Source: Cladocopium goreaui
Taxonomy: Eukaryota > Sar > Dinophyceae > Suessiales > Symbiodiniaceae
NCBI GenBank assembly: GCA_947184155.2
Contig: CAMXCT020002088.1
Coordinates: 42,501-106,500 of the forward strand
DNA length: 64,000 bases
Direction: 5' to 3'
Part shown: positions 54,325 to 64,000 of the stretch, one piece after another
Layout: each line of letters begins with the position of its first letter
How positions within the stretch are numbered: position 1 is the first letter of the stretch
Notes under the pieces: model-generated
What the model was told of the DNA's origin: nothing
The model's input: the letters and a program-made list of their open reading frames with translations, nothing else
The model's database searches: none
Program-made: the position numbers and the translations under genes

Positions 54325-54597
54325 CTACTTGAGGCTTTGATCGAGTTGGACCCATGCATCTGCTTCTTCCAGTGTTGCAGCTGCTTGTCGTAGATGTGCC
54401 TCTGTTACTTGTTGTACCGCTGCTTCTGCCAGCCTAAACATCCTTGGGTAGAATGGGTCCTGTAGGCCCATGTATGCTGTGAACTTGTAGGTCCATTTTT
54501 CATATGCGGCATAGTTGCCATCATATGTTGGGGGTTTGAGTTTGAGTCTGTGTGTTGCCGCCAAGGCTGTTACTTCATCGTCTGCTGTTGCTGCCAT
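54325..54597 (-). pseudogene. Gag N-terminus of element 2
   Basis: The first ATG after the primer-binding site (54597, minus) starts MAATADDEVTALAATHRLKL, then KPPTYDGNYAAYEKWTYKF, a typical start of copia Gag capsid domains. The frame stops at 54325 and the capsid continues beyond in broken frames. Confidence 0.75.
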
Positions 54598-54701
54598 TGT
54601 TGCGTGTAGGTGCTTGGTGCGTTTTATTGAAAATCCCCCAGTGCTCTGGGATCAAGTCCTGCCTGTTGTTCACTGCTGTTGCTTGGGGATGCCCCTGGTT
54701 A

Positions 54702-54719
54702 GGCAGAGCTCCGCTACCA
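54702..54719 (-). other. Primer-binding site of element 2
   Basis: The minus strand reads TGGTAGCGGAGCTCTGCC immediately inside the 5' LTR. TGGTAGC-GAG fits the 3' end of eukaryotic initiator methionine tRNA with small differences. It confirms the minus orientation and the LTR border. Confidence 0.75.
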
Positions 54720-54911
54720 TGTAAAATTCACAGTAGCTGTTGACTGTGTTTGTCCCCGCTGTTGCAGTGTTGAACTCGCGCAGCGGTATATTTTCCCTCT
54801 GTTGGGCACTGGGCCTGTCGTCTTGAGCCACTTGAGCCAAACGTTGTTGAGCGTCTGGATCATCTGTGCACAGGTATGCTGGTCTACTGTACACATACTT
54901 GTATATTAACA
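54720..54911 (-). repeat. 5' LTR of element 2 (right copy)
   Basis: Direct repeat of 42329-42521. It begins TGTAAAATTCAC on the plus strand at 54720 and ends TATATTAACA at 54911. TG...CA termini are present on the coding strand of the element. Confidence 0.87.
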
Positions 54912-55115
54912 TTTTTGAATGTATGTATGTATGTACGTACGTACGTACGTATGTATGTATGTGTGTATGTAATTATATGTATATATTTTTAGTTGTATAT
55001 AACTATATGTGTATCTAATGGTATATTTATATGTAATTACATATGTATATAATTACATATATTATAGATATAGAGATGTATATATATATATATATATTTA
55101 CATATAATCATACGT
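54912..55115. repeat. ATGT / ACGT and TATA microsatellites
   Basis: (ATGT)n with an inner GTAC-rich section at about 54917-54970, then ATATGTAATTACATAT-type palindromic words and a TA run at 55078-55097. Confidence 0.8.
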
Positions 55116-56225
55116 GCTTTCAAACATTACATATGTATACATAACCTCTATATTACATCAGATTACTGTACATCAGCCCACCAACTCAAAATTCTCAAAA
55201 CACTCAAGGACAGCCTGACAAGCAAGTCCCTTGCAGTCTGGCGCAATCCTGTAAAGAACATGTTAAGACAGAAATTGGGGAAAGCAGATGCCGGTTTTCT
55301 CCATGCATCAGCATTAGCACTTAACAACCTAAAAACCAGTTGAATGTGCCCCAGAGTTCAATGCCAGAGTCTTTTGAAGCCCCCAGGAGATGAAGAATTG
55401 TAATGCAATGCTTTGTTCAATTATGTTCAATTTGCATACTCTTCGCTATTGCTTTTGTTGCGCGACAACAGGATGCAGTAGGGTGTGTCCGAATCAGTCG
55501 CACAGTTTCTAGGATTTTTGTTTCATTAGTTTCAATAGACATAGGTCTAGAATGTTCTAGACATGTATTGGTGGTTGTTGATGTTCTTCCGCTATATGTA
55601 CAATTTTGCGACTAAACACATTACAATGCCTCTGTGTGCATGTGACCGTCTCACGGGTTTGCCTCACTGCCAGGTGAATTGTCTAGCTTCGCAGTGACGG
55701 CACCCTCAGGCCGCAAACTGCCAAAGCACCTCGGTTCAATTCCTGGCAATGACTGTGTGAGGTCAAGTCCGGCCCAGAGCATCTAATTGCTGATGCTGCT
55801 AGGTTTCAACCTGGCTAGTTGCTGTCAGATTGACGAAAGGTTTTCTCTCGACCCTTTAGGAATTGGGATGAATTAGGAAAAATTTGAATTACAATGAATT
55901 GGAAATAGTTGTTCAGACTCATTTGCTGTTGGGCCAGCTAAGGAAGCCAAAGAATTTGGACAAAAAGCAGGAGTACGACGTGCCTGGCACCCTCTACCAG
56001 GGAGGACGCAGAGGTATTCAGTGTCCCGGATTCAACCAGCAAATCCGTGACCCAGGACAGAACCATTGCGATGAATGGCTCCTCAATTGAGGCTATTGAA
56101 TGCTATTGAACCATCCTGAGATCAGATCAATCACTAGAATCCTGGTGAATCCTGTCAGCGAGTCGCAAGTTTTGCACCGTGGCAACCCTATAACATCCTG
56201 TAACCTGGCAAGATTTGGCAACGAG
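55116..56225. other. Spacer, possible 5' part of the SAP-domain gene
   Basis: No firm exon. A plus-strand stretch near 55935-56090 reads RKPKNLDKKQEYDVPGTLYQ and later NQQIRDPGQNHCDEWLLN, stopping at TGA 56088-56090; it may be a small exon. Short duplications include GCTATTGAA twice near 56092-56109. Confidence 0.35.
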
Positions 56226-56338
56226 GTTCTTCCTGGGCGACATGGTAGAAGTGCAACGCGCTGGTGAATGGGTCACTGCACGGGTCTCACGAGCTCCCAC
56301 CGATGAGCGGCCCAATGATGGATCCTTTCGGGCGCTTG
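56226..56338 (+). CDS. Exon with a Tudor/SH3-like fold (upstream exon of the SAP-domain gene?)
   Basis: After an AG at 56224-56225 the frame reads FFLGDMVEVQRAGEWVTARV, then SRAPTDERPNDGSFRAL, up to a GT donor near 56339. If unspliced it would stop at TGA 56371-56373. The pattern G-D-x-V-E-V-x-x-x-G-x-W-x-x-A-x-V is typical of Tudor, Agenet and related SH3-like barrels that read modified proteins or bind nucleic acid. The exon is short and was assigned by motif only. Placement in the same gene as 58422-58618 is inference from strand and spacing. Confidence 0.45.
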
Positions 56339-57944
56339 GTCCTGGAGTTTTCTTACTCAGTTTGATGTTTTGATATGTCTTAATCCTGTGCGTGTGATTC
56401 CTCTGCATTTTTAGATATGTTTAATACATTTTATACCAAAGCCATCCAAAGCCCAGTAAGCTGTATCCTATCAATCCTATCTTTTTCCTTTCCTTTTCCT
56501 GTCTTGAGAGATCGGCAGATTTGTGGGTCAACATGCGTGTACATTCGTTCAGGTAAAGTTTGATTCGGATGCCTATGAGATGAAGTGCTGGTACAGAGAT
56601 CTTCGGCACCTGGGATGAATTGAGGAGCTTGCAGCAGCTTGCAGCATTCCACACAAGAAATTGTCGATCTGTGTAATAATCATTTATAATCGGTATGATA
56701 TCGGTATGCAACTTGTTTCCTCAAAGAGATTCTGTTTGAGACAATTCGGGATAGAAGAAGCTGCGAAAAAAATGATTCATCATTCATGTATAGCCACCCG
56801 ATCCCGCTTGCTACTTTGTTTTCCCCCAGGCCTCATTTCTTACAGCAAAGGTGCTTCCGCAATAAGGGTGTAGACGTCATAAGTGATAAGCACTCGGACG
56901 AAGGGGGTCCCTCTCAAAGATTTAAGCATCTAATGATTTCTTAGGATTGCCGCTCGCAGATATTTTGGTGTCGCTCTTTTCCAGAAATAAGCAGCGGAAG
57001 CAGCTTAAACCTTTTGCGTAGATGGTTGCCTGAGGAAGCCCAAGAATCCAGAGAATGTTCAGATGCCAGATTGGGTGGAGGACCTTCTAGTGAGGTCGAT
57101 GCACATGGACCATTGGCACATTGGGTGCCTTTGCTTGACATTCCAGCAATGACCATTGGAGCACATCTGTTCAAGCAATGTGTTTGGCTCATTGGCTTCA
57201 GGACTGGTGGCCAGAGGAGCCAGCTCCAGAGCCAGACTACGTGGGCAATGAGCATTTTGGCATATTTTGGAATTGAAACATACGGGACTAGTGAAACCAT
57301 GTGAAATCATGCGAAATCTATCAACAGAAACTGAGGCGAGTAAGGACATGTCTTGACACGGCAATCATTTGAGCAACCGGGCACAACCGAGCAATTGCAG
57401 CTTTGAAGTACCATGGGTTAGGTCGGTCAAGCGAGGCAGCCACTGGAGCCTACCGTCCTATCATATGCTTCACATTGCTTCAGGTTTGTTTGTTTAGTTT
57501 GCCTTCTTTTTTTCCTACTGGCTTTGTTCAATTTGCTAAGGTCCGATCCCGAGCTAAACTTTGTCATCAAGGGCCCATTCCCCAAGGTATCTCTCGAGAA
57601 TTAGCCAATCGGACAGGCATTGATGGCATTGAGTCTGCGTCAGTCTGAGTTTGGCCGTTTGGTTTCTTCGAATCTTTAAATCTTCTTCCAGGAATATACG
57701 GAAGATGAGATGTTCTGGCGGAAGGGACCTCCTCAGCTGCCGGGCTTTTGCACTTCATAGATGTTCTCGTAGTTTGTATATTTTGTATGGGATTCACGGG
57801 ATTCATGAGCTTACAAGTTGCTCCGGCAACAGGACTCAGGACATGGATTGGAACAGGTTCATTTCAAACAGACTCTGAAGTGGAGACCGGCAAATCATTT
57901 CCAAGTTTCCCTTTGCATCATTTGGAGCCATTTCTCATCATCAT

Positions 57945-58099
57945 GTGTCGGATCTCAAGCATCAGCCCAGGGATGCGTTTGAAATCACAGAGGAGGAGCG
58001 CCAGCAGGATGCTGAGAGATGGGCTGAGTTCCGAGCCTCACTTGCGGCCAAGATATGCCAAGATATTGTCGTGCACCTGCTTTGCGCTGCATGGTTTTG
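57945..58099 (+). CDS. Exon with an acidic helical segment, same gene
   Basis: The frame reads VSDLKHQPRDAFEITEEERQ, then QDAERWAEFRASLAAKICQD, a charged helix, and reaches a canonical donor GTATGT at 58100. The frame is open upstream to about 57890 (SFGAISHHHV). Smaller exon-like pieces precede it: DPELNFVIKGPFPK ending at a GT near 57587, and EYTEDEMFWRKGPPQLPGF after an AG at 57691. Together these suggest a chain of short exons on the plus strand. Confidence 0.45.
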
Positions 58100-58172
58100 G
58101 TATGTTTTAGTGTGTGTGTGTGACTTACCATACAGAGCCTGATCACATGAGGAGAGTCCTTTTGCTATCCAA

Positions 58173-58367
58173 GGAAAGAAGGAGGCAGAGAGGAAGCAAA
58201 TGGAAGAAGAGAGGAGAAAAGCCTTTGAGGAAAGCGAGAGAAAATGGGCTGAGGAAGAAGCAAAAAAGAAGAAAGCCGAGGAGAGGAAGGTCAAAAAGGT
58301 CAAAGTGAGAGATCCTGAGGAAGATGATGAAGAAGAAGATGATGAGGCTGGATTGGTGATGTTATGA
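58173..58367 (+). CDS. Exon with a highly charged coiled coil and acidic run, same gene
   Basis: The frame reads KEAERKQMEEERRKAFEESE, then RKWAEEEAKKKKAEERKVKK, then DPEEDDEEEDDEAG. Single long helices of this type with an acidic tail are common in nuclear and RNA-associated proteins. The open frame stops at TGA 58365-58367, but a splice donor probably lies before that (around 58345-58356). The acceptor may be the AG at 58172-58173 or the CATACAG ending at 58133. Confidence 0.55.
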   Translation, partial: GKKEAERKQMEEERRKAFEESERKWAEEEAKKKKAEERKVKKVKVRDPEEDDEEEDDEAGLVML

Positions 58368-58421
58368 GATGCTGCTTTTGTGAAAGTCTTGGGAAGTAAT
58401 GTTGCGGGTGATCATACACAG

Positions 58422-58618
58422 ACAACTACGCCACTCGCATTTGTGAGAACAGCATTGTGAAAAGCACCACAGCCAAGGAGGAGGAGGAGGAGGAACTGGC
58501 GGACGACAACTTGGAGAAGTGCAGCGTTATTGAGCTGAAAGACAAGCTGAGAGCCATGAATCTTCCAGTCTCAGGGCGAAAGGCAGAGCTTATCCAACGG
58601 ATACGTGAGGCAAAATGA
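58422..58618 (+). CDS. C-terminal exon with a SAP DNA-binding domain
   Basis: The acceptor ATCATACACAG ends at 58421. The frame then reads NYATRICENSIV, an E5 run, and LEKCSVIELKDKLRAMNLPV plus SGRKAELIQRIREAK, stopping at TGA 58616-58618. This matches the SAP motif (helix-extended loop-helix): Leu-x-x-Leu-Lys of helix 1, the invariant Gly of the loop, and K-x-x-L-I-x-R-I of helix 2. SAP domains bind AT-rich or scaffold-associated DNA and occur in chromatin and RNA-processing proteins. With the coiled-coil exon just upstream this is probably the C-terminus of a nuclear protein. Confidence 0.7.
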
Positions 58619-61600
58619 TGGGTTTCAACGCTGGATTGCAGCAGGCTGGAATGCCCTTTGCCAATGAATGGTAGCTTAGGTGTTCGTAGAATGTCTTGCC
58701 GAGCAGGCAAGCTTGGTCCATTTTGTGAATTCTTAGACAAAGAGGGGGATTGGGAAGCCTGCGCGGAAAAAATCGTTTGAGGATCTTGAGGATTTCAGCT
58801 TGACGCAAAGCCCCAGTCGTATGATGTGCTGGGTCACCGTCTCATGAGAAAATGGCAACCTGGCCACCTTCCCGGCACCCGGCATCATCAGGCAGACGCA
58901 GCCCCGGCAAGGCTCTCGGTGGGAGAGAATCCCCGGCCAGTTGACTTGTCCTGGTGATTTGACACCGTTTTTTCTTCCTGGAGGATATGGTATTTCCATG
59001 CAAAACAACAGTAGATTCCGTAGACGCCGTAGTGGTTAGGCTATTAAGTGCAGCATGAGGGGTGCAGCAATGGGGCTCAGGCCCTTCAAAAGCTCTTTGC
59101 TGCCAGGTGCGAACATTTGAACGCCGCGCTGGTCACTGAGTTTCTGCAGGGCGGCTGATCCAACAGAGTATGGGACGACGATACCATACAAAACGCAAAA
59201 CAATGAGGCTCAAGTCAGAACGGCAAGCAACTGCAGAGATGCAGGCCACATTGCAACTCATAGGAACAGTATTTTGCAACAGTACGTCACGATTTTGTTA
59301 CGGCAGAGGGGCTGAGATGTACGTAGTGTTTGCTCTGAGTACCGGACATGGTCGTTGCTGCCAAATGACGGGTGAAATGCAGACGATCCAACAGCCGGAT
59401 ATGGTGACATGTCTTAGAAAGCAAAAGATCCATGGCCAGGGGGCGCTAGACGCTTTCCGACAGGACAGGGGGCTTGCACACAATGACTACTTGCACAAGT
59501 TGAAGGAAACAACGTTTAGGATTTTTTGAAAAAAATCTGAAACAGACTATTGGTACTCAGTACCGCTTATTTGTGAGGGTATCGCTGAGACATGCTGAGA
59601 CAGGATCGGCGAAGACAAGCGCCTTTAGAGGACTGCTTCATTCCAGGGATTCTTGCGTCAAATTCCCACTTCATTTCAAGCATTCCAAGAACGCTGCTGT
59701 TCATCCACTACGTACGAAAGTACTGGATGGGAATCTGGTAATAGCGGATGGGTGGAAATTTGGTAACCGATGACATCCGATTACAACCATAGTGAGGTCA
59801 AGCCTCCTTGTCGCCTTCTATCGGCCACGATGTTTCAAGGATCCCTTTGAATTGTTGGAGTGGAAGTTGCCAAAAGAAGATGCATCCAGGCAAGCTTGAG
59901 CAGATGAATTATGATGAATCCAACGGAATTGCCACACTGGGCCACAAGATGAGTCTGCACTTGGTTTTTGAAGTGTATCCTGGCTTCCTTATGGGAAGCA
60001 AAGTGAAGATAAGTGCTCTTCGTTCATGGCTTTCGTTGTTGAACTTCGCACTTGGTCCCGTGGTTCCCACGTAACTTTGGTCCCATATCGTCGTCTACTG
60101 CATTGTAATTAACTCTGCAATCATGTCGCGTGTGTTTATGTGTTTGTGTGGGTGTGTAACATGGGAAACGTGTGTCATTGTGTGCAACCTGTTTTCGTCT
60201 ATCAAACTGACACACGTGCTGAATTTGAAGACTACAATCAAAAGTCATGATGTGGAAGATCTCAGTAGTTGCCTGCACGCGCTTGCATGGCAGATCTGTG
60301 CGTGCTGTGCTGGAGATCAAGCGGCACCGTTCTGCAAAGGACTCAGAAGGCCACTACTCGTAGTAACCTTTACCTTGGGTGTGACAGTGTGTGGCCAGGT
60401 TTTTAGGCACCACGCTCCATAGACTTCGATGTATTTTCTGTGTAGGGTCTGTGTTTGCAATTTGACTGGAAAGCTGCCTGCAAGCATGCCAACCCGTCTT
60501 GTGAAGCTAGGGCGCTTAAGGATTCAGCTTGAATTTGGTGGACGGTTTTGCTTTGGGCACAGTTGATGGGTTGCAGGTGCCCCAAGACCATCGAATGAGG
60601 CCGATCTGAAGGCGTCAGCTCCGGATCAGACTGAGGTGCGGCCGGTCCAGCGGCACTGAAAGCATCCCAAACTCTTCAACCGCAATGGTCGGTCCAAGAA
60701 AATAGGTTGTTTGAATATGTTTGAATGTTTGAATTTGATGCTGCATAGAGCTTACAACTGACAAACCTTTTTAGAATAAAGGAGTGAGAATGTAAGGATT
60801 CGTTCAGTTTCATGATTTTGTAGTCATTGTAGTTTTTTTGTATCCTGCAGTGCCAGGTGAGCCACGATCCACGACTGCTCACAAACTATGACAGCGGATC
60901 CGATGAGGAAGTGAAAAAGTCACACCGGAGTTGCGGGATGTCGTGCTATTTACTCTTGCCAAATTTACGATTAGGTTAGGTATACTGATCAGCATTGACG
61001 TTTGAAATCCTCGTTTCTTGTAAACACCTTGCAGGCACCAGACAGAGAATAAGATCAAATCATACCAAAGCATGCAAAAGAATACCAAAACATACAGTTA
61101 CATACCAGTAGTACTGCACAAGGCAGTGGTGGAAGTTTCAAAGATAGGAAACCATAGGAGAGGTGAGTTGTGGAGATGAATGGATGGCAGAGCGAACCCA
61201 CTCATGGACCAAAACTCTCCTTTGATAGGGGACGGGTCATACCTGTAAAGGCAGGTTCCAGCCTGGGGTGACCAGGCAGCGTTGACCAGATGGTGATACT
61301 GGTTTGAGGCTACGCGCGTGTCACATAGTGACCGATCCAAAGCAAACCTGAGGATAGCAGGTGACACCGACAGACTGTTGGCAGCGAATGGAAAAAGATG
61401 CGAGTGTGACGAGAGTAGTACGAAGAATCATGCTGTCACTTTCAGATGATTATATATAATATATATATATATAATTATAATTATTATTATTATTTGTATA
61501 ATATATTTATTTATTTATTTTATTTGTATATGGACATGTACACATAATTACATATATATTGTGTGTGTGCCTACTAAGGCTGCTGATATACACTTGTTTT

Positions 61601-62190
61601 TTTAGTAGCGCTGTATCCGCAGTGCTGTTTACACCGTTTGATGAAGTAAGTATGTTTCGCGAAATCGCGTCCAACAACCACGCCGGCCAAAGGTTGTATG
61701 AAATTGTGACCTGGTGACCTGGTGAATTTATATGAATTTAGGATCCCTTACGTGATCTTGCCGGTCATGAAGGGAATTGGACAGAGGAAGTTCTCAAGTG
61801 CTTCGTGGCCTGGTTTTGCTCAAGGTCCAGCCACCTGCCTTCAAAGCATAGGGCAGCACAGTGGAGATTCCTTCACCATGGGGAAAAAGATGAAAAACAC
61901 ATGTTAAATAAACATTGTGCCATATAGATATATATGTTCGATTTACCAAGTCCAGCAGCCTTATTTGCACAAATGTTCAAAGAGCCAATGCTCTTGCACG
62001 CAGCGCACGTTTAGATATAGATAAAAACGAGATTGCGATCGTGTCAGATAGCCGTAAGCTGACACCACGTCGATTGAAACAATTTCATAGTGACAAAGGG
62101 TACCTGGTACCATATGGTACCATATTTCTAGTTTTAGATGTTTTTAGCGTATAGGTTTCTACTGTTTCTACGTTGTTTCACGTTCTGCAG
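58619..62190. other. Spacer with one weak exon candidate and AT-rich tract
   Basis: At 59880-60074 (plus) a frame reads MHPGKLEQMNYDESNGIATL, then GHKMSLHLVFEVYPGFLMGS, and may be an exon; confidence is low. AT-rich sequence with TTAT and TATT runs occupies 61450-61540. The palindromic TCGCGAAATCGCG near 61657 resembles the hairpins of element 1. Short duplications occur at 61711-61730 (TGACCTGG) and 62102-62126 (TGGTACCATA). Confidence 0.4.
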
Positions 62191-62426
62191 CCAAGCCAGA
62201 CACGGGTCATGGTTGTGGCATGGAAGCTCTAGCACCGCAGTTTCGGGACAGTTTCCTCCATGTGGCACGGTTTGCATCATCAAGCGCCACGACGCAACTT
62301 ATTGAGGCCAGTCCCATCACATTTCTTTGGGATGCACAACTTTCTGCTGAAGAGGGGCTGTCGATCGCTCCCAACGGGCTCAGCGGGATTGCGGCAAAAG
62401 TCTTGGCAGTCCTACTAGCTTTGTGG
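62191..62426 (+). CDS. Exon of an unidentified membrane protein
   Basis: An acceptor GTTCTGCAG ends at 62190. The frame includes MEALAPQFRDSFLHVARFAS and later ITFLWDAQLSAEEGLSIAPN. It ends in a hydrophobic segment, GIAAKVLAVLLALWVFSVL, that would span a membrane. A donor may lie at GTTTTC (62427), in phase with the next exon, although the resulting intron would be only 41 bp. The protein family is not recognised. Confidence 0.45.
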
Positions 62427-62467
62427 GTTTTCAGTGTGCTGACCATGGGCTGCGCTCAATGTCGCAG

Positions 62468-62710
62468 GTCTGGAAACTGCTACGAATCCATCTCAGTGAG
62501 TTCGTTGTACAAAGGCAGTGTTTGGTCCCTGTGTGTGAACTATTTGTTGCTTTTGCCACTGCACTTCATGCGTTCAACGGAAAATGCGTCTGGGGACGAG
62601 AAAACTCTTTATTCCCCTGCAGAGAAGGAGCTTCTCACTTCAAAACGTCGAGTGCACGATACTTCTGTTTTGAACTTCCTCAGTGTCCGCAGGACATCCG
62701 CATTGGAGAG
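62468..62710 (+). CDS. Internal exon of the same gene, Cys-rich
   Basis: This is one of the best-defined exons in the window: acceptor CAATGTCGCAG before 62468, and donor GAG|GTAAAAG after 62710, giving 81 codons in phase 0 at both ends. It reads VWKLLRIHLSEFVVQRQCLV, PVCELFVAFATALHAFNGKC and VWGRENSLFPCREG, ending ELPQCPQDIRIGE. Several cysteines suggest an extracellular or lumenal domain. Family unknown. Confidence 0.5.
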
Positions 62711-62989
62711 GTAAAAGCGCATTGGAATATATACGTGTTATCTACATTTACTGTATTTGCATGTATTTGCTGGAATACATGTTATGGTATTTTAAGATGA
62801 AAGCAGTGGTTTTGTTTACTCGCCTGCACACAGGCACCAATGCTGGAATTGTATGCGTATACATACATACAAATGCATGTACGTAAGCATACATCATACA
62901 ACATACATCACACATAAATACCTTTACATGTTTTTACATATACATATCTTGAATAGTCGACGAAACGGTTCCATTGAGTTCCATTTCAG

Positions 62990-63398
62990 GAAGTGTTTGC
63001 ACCAGTCAGATCATGACCCAAGATCTTCCCTTAGCATCCCGGGCATTTTGCTCCCTGCAAGGAGTATGATCTACGTTTCTTTCCTTTTTCTCGTGATAGC
63101 GCTCTTAGTCCAACTGTCTGCATTGCCCCAAGCCTTTCAAGGCAGGCAGATTTGGATCGAGAAGAGCGACATTGAGGAAAATGGACACGTCATAACATAT
63201 GAGGATTTTGTGCAGGCGTCCGGCAAAAACTGGACCACGCATAGTCCAGAAGCATTCTTCCAGTATAGCAGACTTATATATACTGGCATGTTTGCAAAAA
63301 TCTTGCGTCAGACTTCCACTATGGACCTTTTCGAAGCGTGTGCCAATGCTTTCTGTCAGATTTCACGGTGCATTTGTTTGCGACTTGGACTGCGCTAG
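62990..63398 (+). CDS. Exon of a membrane protein, probably the same gene
   Basis: The acceptor CCATTTCAG ends at 62989. The frame reads PRSSLSIPGILLPARS, then a transmembrane segment (MIYVSFLFLVIALLVQLSAL), then QIWIEKSDIEENGHVITYED and SPEAFFQYSRLIYTGMFAKI. It stops at TAG 63396-63398, though a donor may come earlier. Phase does not join directly to the 62710 donor, so a missing small exon is likely. Function unknown. Confidence 0.45.
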
Positions 63399-64000
63399 TG
63401 GTCATCAATCACCTTGGGTTGCTTTCCATGAGTTGTTCGGTTCCTCCAGGCCTGAACCCATAAGATCCCATATATAGGTACCTAAGGACCTAAATGTGAA
63501 TCCACAGAATGGGACAATTTACAGCACCTTAAAACATCTTATAACAAGGAGTCTCACAGTGGTTTTGGCATTCTGTGATGATTCCATTGTTTGTTATCCG
63601 GTATTTTTTGATTTTGACGTGACTTGACAAGTAGCTACAACGCAAAAGATCCCAGGATCGTACTGTCATACAGCATGCTCAAATCTATTTGGCACTCCGC
63701 AGCGACACATTACAGCGCCTGGCACGTAACCTGCAAGTAGTTTTTGCCTTAGCAATCTGACGCAGATGACAAAGGATGCAACTCAAAGGATTTTTTGCTC
63801 TAGAATGTGCCACACAATCAACTGAAGTGGTTTTGCGAAGCAGATACACAGAATTGATACTTGTTTGAATCTATATAATGGTTTGATAGTTGAGCACGCT
63901 TTACTTACTCATGGAATAGTAACAGAAAGAAATTCCTTGATGCATCTCTTGCACCATGAGTTGGTTGTTCTTTCTTTGTACGGGCCATAACCTGGAGCGG
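63399..64000. other. Terminal stretch, no recognised feature
   Basis: Short open frames only. It may be intron or 3' flank of the membrane-protein gene. Confidence 0.4.

Larger units (their letters stand above)
42329..54911 (-). mobile_element. Element 2: degraded minus-strand Ty1/copia retrotransposon, interrupted by a fold-back element
   Basis: 192-193-bp direct LTRs with TG...CA ends bracket, on the minus strand, Gag, a split protease, integrase and reverse transcriptase. About six differences separate the LTRs (roughly 97% identity by eye), so it is older than element 1. Without the nested 5.4-kb insert it is about 7.1 kb. Reading frames are broken many times. RNase H was not recognised. 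No target-site duplication was found. The Gly-Lys-rich Gag tail and the QPILSATRLTEQGF protease ending match what I recall of the common dinoflagellate copia family, different from element 1. Confidence 0.88.

Noticed and set aside
59015..59090. A-box-like GTAGTGGTTAGG resembling the start of a tRNA gene
   Set aside because: No B-box (GGTTCGAATCC type) at the right distance and no cloverleaf.

Overview
The window looks like nuclear DNA of a dinoflagellate, most likely Symbiodiniaceae or another Suessiales lineage. The reasons are: very low gene density; short exon-like open stretches with weak or non-canonical splice borders; abundant simple repeats; a Ty1/copia-type Pol with a methyltransferase-like domain and a Cys/His-rich linker; and a second copia Gag with the Gly-Lys-rich tail and CCHC knuckle that I associate with dinoflagellate copia families. 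No bacterial operon structure, CRISPR array, rRNA gene or convincing tRNA gene was seen. The taxonomic assignment is inference.

Layout. 1-230 is the 3' end of an alpha/beta-hydrolase gene. 880-1346 is a small fold-back (MITE-like) element. 1.3-6.5 kb has little recognisable. 6.56-9.52 kb is a block of four successive tandem-repeat families (16-bp, 409-bp, about 300-bp and 7-bp units). 9.5-15.9 kb is mostly non-coding with microsatellites. 15.9-16.7 kb holds 3'-terminal exon-like fragments of a host gene, and an intact LTR retrotransposon (element 1, 16777-27454) sits just downstream of them. 27.5-42.2 kb is host DNA with scattered short exon candidates, pyrimidine-rich and CCCTAAA-rich repeats, and a block of recurring TTTTGTAAG words. 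42329-54911 is an older, minus-strand copia retrotransposon (element 2). Its protease region is split by a 5.4-kb fold-back element (about 47751-53212) with long inverted arms and a GC-rich tandem core. 56.2-58.6 kb is a plus-strand host gene with a Tudor/SH3-like exon, charged coiled-coil exons and a C-terminal SAP domain. 62.2-63.4 kb has exons of an unidentified membrane protein.

The most interesting object is element 1. Its LTRs differ at about two positions and are flanked by a 5-bp duplication, so it inserted recently. Between them lie, in order: a HAD-like protein ORF upstream of gag (unusual for copia); a Gag split over three frames, with a long coiled coil, a zinc-ribbon-like motif, a CCCH zinc finger in place of a retroviral knuckle, a DTG protease and a further Cys-rich cluster; and a Pol that starts with a cytosine-methyltransferase-like domain followed by integrase, reverse transcriptase and RNase H. 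CGCGC-loop-GCGCG hairpins recur in its LTRs, leader, spacers and coding sequence. An in-frame TGA lies 15 codons before the YVDD motif of reverse transcriptase. These parts suggest a composite retroelement with accessory enzymes acting on nucleic acid or chromatin. That functional reading is inference from motifs.
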